A stretch of 64,000 nt of DNA, taken from NCBI GenBank assembly GCA_026874595.1, contig CM049321.1, positions 15,391,479-15,455,478 on the forward strand. Reading direction: 5' to 3'. The stretch is from Sipunculus nudus. Taxonomy: Eukaryota > Annelida > Sipuncula > Golfingiida > Sipunculidae. Position 1 is the stretch's first letter; every line of letters starts with the position of its first letter. Positions 58,961 to 64,000 of this stretch are shown here, in pieces. The notes beneath the pieces were generated by a model that saw nothing but the letters and a program-made list of their open reading frames with translations, did not search any database and was not told the origin of the DNA. A program made the translations under genes and the position numbers.

Positions 58961-60254
58961 TGACTAATTCAGCTGAGCGTCGAGACCGATTGGTCCCTTG
59001 TTATATATATTACTTATGTGCAGCATTCACTGCGGATCAGACTTATTAATATGGTCGTATGGGCCGTTTGCGGGCCAATATCGAAATCACAATGGAAAAA
59101 GATATGTCTGACAATCCTAATTGCGAAAAGTTCCAATGGTAAACATTATGGAATATAAAGATAACATTATATGTTAATCATAGGCTGTATAGTCACTGTT
59201 GAACACATTTTGGGTGTGTATCAAAGTATCATATGAAGCAACAAACGATCAACAATGTTCACTGAAGTAGGTGACAATTAGTTGGGTTGCTCTGTACGAC
59301 AGATGAAATCCTTGTTCATACAAAGTCATCATAAGGTTTATAAACCGACAACATAATTCTGACAAGAGCCATCTTAAAGTGTACTATACTTCTACAAAGA
59401 AAAGATGTAGAACTCGAGTCCGGACTTGGACTCGATTAGAGTACACTTTTCAAGGACAAGAATCATCAAGGAAAGATTTTAATCACTTGCAATTACATAT
59501 GGTTATAAAGATACAGCCATACGAGTTCCTGGCTGAACGTAGCCACCTTCAGCAAATGAAACGTCTCATGACTGATGATTGGTCGACTGTTTCGTTGCCT
59601 CCCCATATATAGAGCTAAGTGGTGTTTGTACATGATACGATCGTATGTTTTAGAAAGGGAGCTATGCTATCAGTTCTGTGGACAATGTAGCATTAAACAT
59701 CTGCAGCTATATATAATTATCTTATGCAGAAGATAACTGCTACATATTGGCAACAGAAATTGTTTTATACCTTAGTTATTCAGTGTTTTGGCCCAGGATG
59801 ACACAGGTCATGTAATGCTCACAGTCCCATGATATAAGCAGTGAGAATGTATTTATACCGACATGTCCTTCTGAACTATTTATGTACTATTTAGGGATTA
59901 CATGTATTTAAACTAAGAAAATATGCTATTAGCTTACCATAACTAGACAGGGTCTCAATAAATGATATATACCAGGGATTATTGTGGATTTCCTCACTTT
60001 TACACATACATATCAATGTCACCCGAGAAAAGTACCCCTTTCTGGTGATCTTGGAAAAAGGCTGCCCTTACCAAGTGACGGACCAGGTTTCCTTTGGTTA
60101 ACGTGTTTAATAGAGATGCTGTGTTTTTTTTATGGCGAACTCTTGGTATCGGCATTCGGGCACATTACAAAACACAAGGCAGTGGCTAAATTACGCCTCA
60201 CAAAAGATCAAAAACTCAAGTTGCAAACTATATAAAACTTCGTAAAAACACCGA
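58961..60254. other. Intergenic, no gene recognised
   Basis: Short chance frames only; no repeat family identified. Confidence 0.5.
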
Positions 60255-60540
60255 GTCTCTTGATCTGGGAACACTGGATACCAGCGCGCGGCACCTTTCT
60301 GGACCGCGGCTGGCCGAACCCCCCCTTGACCCCGGCTGGCAACAAGTCTTTGAACACCGGCTGGCAGCACCTCTCTTGACACAGGCTGGCAGCACTTTTG
60401 GAGCACCTTTAGACATCGGCTGGCAGCACCTCTCAGGACACCGGGTGGCAGCAAATCTCAAGACACGGCTAGACAGCCACTCTCTCGACACTGGGTGGCA
60501 GCACCTCTCTGGACACCGGGTGGCAGCACGTGTCTCCAAC
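60255..60540. repeat. ~27-bp G+C-rich minisatellite
   Basis: Units of the type acaccggNtggcagcacctctctgg recur about ten times, diverged. The array is open on the minus strand for over 90 codons and would encode Cys/Arg-rich repeats (RCPERCCQP type), but without a promoter or homologue I regard it as non-coding. Confidence 0.8.
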
Positions 60541-60999
60541 GTCTCTCCCACACTGTGTATGCACTCTTAAATACCCATTTACTCTGGAGGCCCATTCATA
60601 TTTATAAGACGAATACAAAGCCTGGCCTGCTTTTTCTACTATGGTTCATCTATATCCATGAGCATGCTGGATACCAAATAGGCTGAGAACAAACCACGTA
60701 CAATAACCTACTCTGCACCAGGTAATCGCTATGGAATTACCCCCTTTGTTTAATAACACAATACTGACCTCAACACATCGTATATACAGCTATACCGATG
60801 GCCGAGAAATGAAAATAAAACACCATTAAACAAAATGACACGATCCGTTTCGTGACAATAAAATGATGCTTATAATCAAAGCACATAGGCATGTACCATC
60901 TGTTATATACAATAGTATAACATTTTAGTCATCCTTGGTGGTCAGCCTCAACGTACATTAACATGCCCGCTCCTGTCTCTAATCACATGTTTACAAATA
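60541..60999. other. Intergenic, nothing recognised
   Basis: Plain A+T-rich sequence between the minisatellite and the TA-flanked element. Confidence 0.5.
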
Positions 61000-61906
61000 G
61001 AGTAAAACCCCGCTAACGCGACCACCTGCGGGACCAGGGATGCTTGTACATTAGGCGATAATATGGGTATTTCAATTAAATGTTAAGTTGTTGTCCCTGT
61101 TTCGACGGTCTCGGTGAGTTCTATCTTCTCCTGGAGGCTGAGCTCTTTAGGTTTTTTTTTTTACGAGCTGGCGTTGAGGTCATTCTTACAGCATTGGTCT
61201 TCACACGCAGATGGTCTGATGTCGAACACGTAGTGAGAACAGAATAACCACATTTAATTTTTAGTGTTATTTACATGGTTCCTGCTTGATCGTTGAAATG
61301 TGATTTATCACAGTTTTACTTTACTCGCCTGAATGTTTGCGTTAGGTGTTAGTTATGTTTGCCAAACCCCTTTTTGATCAGTATATTAAATGCTTATCAT
61401 ACATCCGTACTCAACAAACAATGTAACGGACCATGGAGACCAATATCTTCTGATGCGTATAGTTTGGCTAACAGGTTGGGCGGCATTATAAGCAAGCCTA
61501 AATATATGGCTGGGCAGATGAACGTGCCCGGCTAATTAATCAGAGGCTATAATCTAAGTCCAAGTTGGGCGATGAGCGTGTCACTTGCTCAACGGGCCGC
61601 CGTCGCCACTGGCCAGTGGTCGTGATACGGTTAATTAATTACGGGCTATTATCTACGTCATAGCTGGGCGATGAGCGTGTCATCTGCTCAGCCGGCCGCG
61701 GTCGCCACGGGTCAGTGGTCGTGATACGGGGGCTAATCTAAAGGTCGGGACCAAAAAAGGTGGTCGTGGGTCGTGATAGCGGGGTGGTCGTGTTACCGAA
61801 CTTTATTATACGATAATTTATATTAGACAATTCTGGGACCAAGAAAAGTGGTCGTGTTAGCGGGGTGGTCGTGTTAGCGGGGTGGTCGTCATGCGGGAGT
61901 TTACTG
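61000..61906. mobile_element. 907-bp TA-flanked element with 'gtggtcgtgttagcgg' ends (pogo-like, non-autonomous)
   Basis: Left end gagtaaaaccccgctaacgcgacc, right end complement of cagtaaactcccgcatgacgacc, TA at 60998-60999 and 61907-61908. 'ggtcgtgttagcgg' is tandemly repeated just inside the right end (61850-61890). A ~115-bp internal duplication (ggcgatgagcgtgtca.ttgctca.c.ggccg..gtcgcca) is at 61570 and 61666. No transposase frame is seen. Assignment to pogo-like rests on end sequence and TA target only. Confidence 0.6.
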
Positions 61907-62487
61907 TACCATCAAATTAACGGCAATTAGAATAAAATGTAAACAAGTAATCCACTTAATTTTATGGTAAAATTTGTCATTATCGACGTTTCATCCTTCC
62001 CGACTACTGATGCTCCTCAGTACCCTGTCTGGTCAGGATGATCCAGAATCACATAAATCTTGACCTTCTTGAGGAACAAAACCTGTCGTAAACTGTACGA
62101 CAACTCCAAACAGATGTCAGCACTTGGCAGTTCTAGAAAAGATCATAATTGTGTGATGTGAAGACCACTAGACGTAAGCACTGTGCAGTTCAAGCAACGT
62201 TATCTGCAAAGCGCACATGGTGTACACGACCTGATAAACACCTGTTAACCCTCAACACAAGAAATAAAACTACCCCAGCATAAATGAAAAAATAGAATGA
62301 GTGAATAAGTGTTAGTTATTACAATCCAATTATACTTAATTCGTTGCTCGATTCTCGATGCTCAATTCCTTGTCTCCAGTTTCTTAAGTTACCTCATGAA
62401 AGATTCAGAAATGACGCCCCGTTATAGACCCCTATGTATCATCTCTTGCAGATAAAAGTGTACAGTAATGAAAAATGACTGATTTTT
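61907..62487. other. Intergenic, nothing recognised
   Basis: No gene or repeat recognised before the second composite repeat begins. Confidence 0.5.
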
Positions 62488-64000
62488 AGCTCAGCTGACT
62501 GTAAGTCAACTGAGGTATAGGAATGGCGCTTTTTCCGTCGTCCGTCCGGTCGTCCGGCCGTCCAGTCGTCCGTTAGCAGGGCACAAATCGTAACTGCTGG
62601 ACCTAGAAACTTCTAAGCGAACATCCAAGGAGGTCAATAAAAAATCTCCTCGGAAACCTGAAATTAGGTCACTGTGACTTATATCCTCCGAGCTATGGGG
62701 CTTGAAAGTACCCCCCAGAATAATCAAAAATATAATACAAAACCTCCAATATCTTGATAATTAATGCATGGATTGTCATGAATCTTGCCATGAATATTGA
62801 CCATGACTAGGTTTGTCAGTTCCCCAATAGTGGTGGCACCACCTGTATTCCTTGTTATTTTAACGAATGTTTTTCTATTTTCTTTTACTATAAAATGACA
62901 ACAATCATGTCAGTTTCTCAGCTGTAATTACATCTAGTGTCCAAAAACCTGGTGTGATTATTGATCACAAGTGGAAGCCATATAGTTATCACCCTGTCTG
63001 TCTGTCTGTTTGTCTGTCTGTCTATCCATCCGTCCATCCACACAAATTTGTTTCCAGATGATAACTCCAGGTTTTATTGACACATGGATTTCAAACTTGA
63101 CTTACGGATGGCCCACCACTATGCAAGAACCTATATGATTTTGGGGTCGCGAGGTCAAAGGTAAAGGTCACATAACTCACTTATTTAAAAAGATTATGGC
63201 TGCATTTTAAGCCAAGCTTTTCATCCCAAACTTTCCATTTTGCGCATTTTGCTGACTTGTCAGTATGGGGAGAGCATCAATGGATTTAGGGTCACATGGT
63301 CAGAGGTCAAGGTCACAGGAGTCATCTGTTCACAAATTAGTTTCCAGATGATAACTCCAGCTTAGTCTGACATATTGGTTTCAAACTTAACTTATATATG
63401 ACTCACCACTAAAAAAGAATCGTGTTAATTTTGGGGTCTAACGATAAAAGGTCAAGGTCACAGGACTCATTTCTTTAAAAAGAATGCATATGCATTTGAA
63501 GCCAGACTTTTCATGTCAAACCCTCCATCTTCAAGATCTTGCTAACCTGCTAATAGGGGCCGATTCTGTTACATTTTGGGGTCATGAGGTCAAAGGTCAA
63601 GGTCAGAGTACCCACTTATTATGAAAGATTGTGGATGCATTTTAAGCCAAACATCCCAAACCTTCCATCTTGCACATATAGATGAGCTGCCAATAGTGGA
63701 AGTACCTAATTGATTTGGGGGTCACAAGGTCAAAGGTCATGGTCCCAGGGGCCCATCTGTCCACATATTTGTTTCTGGATGATAACTCCAGTTTTGATTG
63801 ACATGTTGGTTTCAATTTTGACTTGTATATCACCCACCAATAATGTGAGAGCCCTTTTGATTTTGGGGTCATAAGGCCAAAGGTCAAGGTCACATGACCC
63901 ACTTCTTTAAAAAGATTGTTGATGTTTTTAACAAAACTTTCTGTCCCAAACCTCCTATCTTCTAGGTGTTGCTCACCTGCCAATAGTGGAAGTAACTTAT
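62488..64000 (+). repeat. Composite dispersed repeat, copy 2 (runs off the window)
   Basis: Same head as 57018 (agctcagctgactgtaagtcaactgaggtatag, cgtccgtccgg, ggaaacctgaaattaggtcactgtg), a (TGTC)n stretch at 62994-63025, then modules with aaggtcaaggtcac or variants at 63158, 63303, 63448, 63593, 63733 and 63880: spacings 145, 145, 145, 140 and 147. The end is outside the window. Confidence 0.87.

Noticed and set aside
1-64000. CRISPR array, operon or prophage
   Set aside because: No spaced direct repeats of that kind, no tightly packed genes, and spliced genes show the DNA is eukaryotic nuclear.

Overview
The window is A+T-rich nuclear DNA of an animal, not of a microbe. Its one intact gene is split into 15 small coding exons with canonical GT..AG introns. 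The rest is dominated by microsatellites, miniature inverted-repeat elements, tandem repeats and an LTR retrotransposon. The dispersed repeats (long tandem modules rich in 'aaggtca', a 'ttagctcagctgac' head followed by runs of 'cgtccgtccg', the 'ccgccaggagg' repeat) and the style of the transporter suggest a lophotrochozoan, most likely a bivalve mollusc. That placement is an inference from memory of such genomes.

Region 1-9328 has no recognised gene. It holds a ~278-bp tandem array (2664-3560), one minus-strand head of a large dispersed repeat (4790-5092), several degenerate repeats and a TA-flanked MITE (8012-8344). Region 9329-33672 is a complete SLC6-family Na+/Cl--dependent transporter gene on the minus strand, closest in motifs to glycine transporters. 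I could join 15 exons with consistent phases into a 640-residue protein with 12 membrane segments. Its introns carry two further copies of the TA MITE, a TTAA-flanked MITE, a fold-back element, and a three-level nested insertion: an old repeat hit by a hAT-type element that itself contains a pogo-type MITE.

Region 33673-46698 is intergenic: microsatellites, a tRNA-derived SINE, tandem repeats, a second TTAA MITE, a cluster of hairpin repeats, and a broken integrase-like (KRBA2-like) coding fragment on the minus strand near 43.6-44.0 kb. Region 46699-50751 is a defective Ty3/Gypsy-type LTR retrotransposon on the minus strand. It has a SCAN-like Gag, a CCHC knuckle, a protease DTG and the start of integrase directly after protease, the order known for the Gmr1 group. 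Its primer site matches tRNA-Pro, it has a polypurine tract, and most of pol is deleted.

Region 50752-64000 has no recognised gene. It contains two direct copies (57018-58960; 62488 to the window end) of a composite repeat built from ~145-bp modules, each carrying AGGTCA direct repeats. It also has a Cys-encoding minisatellite (60255-60540) and a 907-bp TA-flanked element (61000-61906). I found no operon, CRISPR array, tRNA or rRNA gene. Nothing here looks like an undescribed multigene system; the interest lies in the mobile-element architecture and the nuclear-receptor-like satellite.
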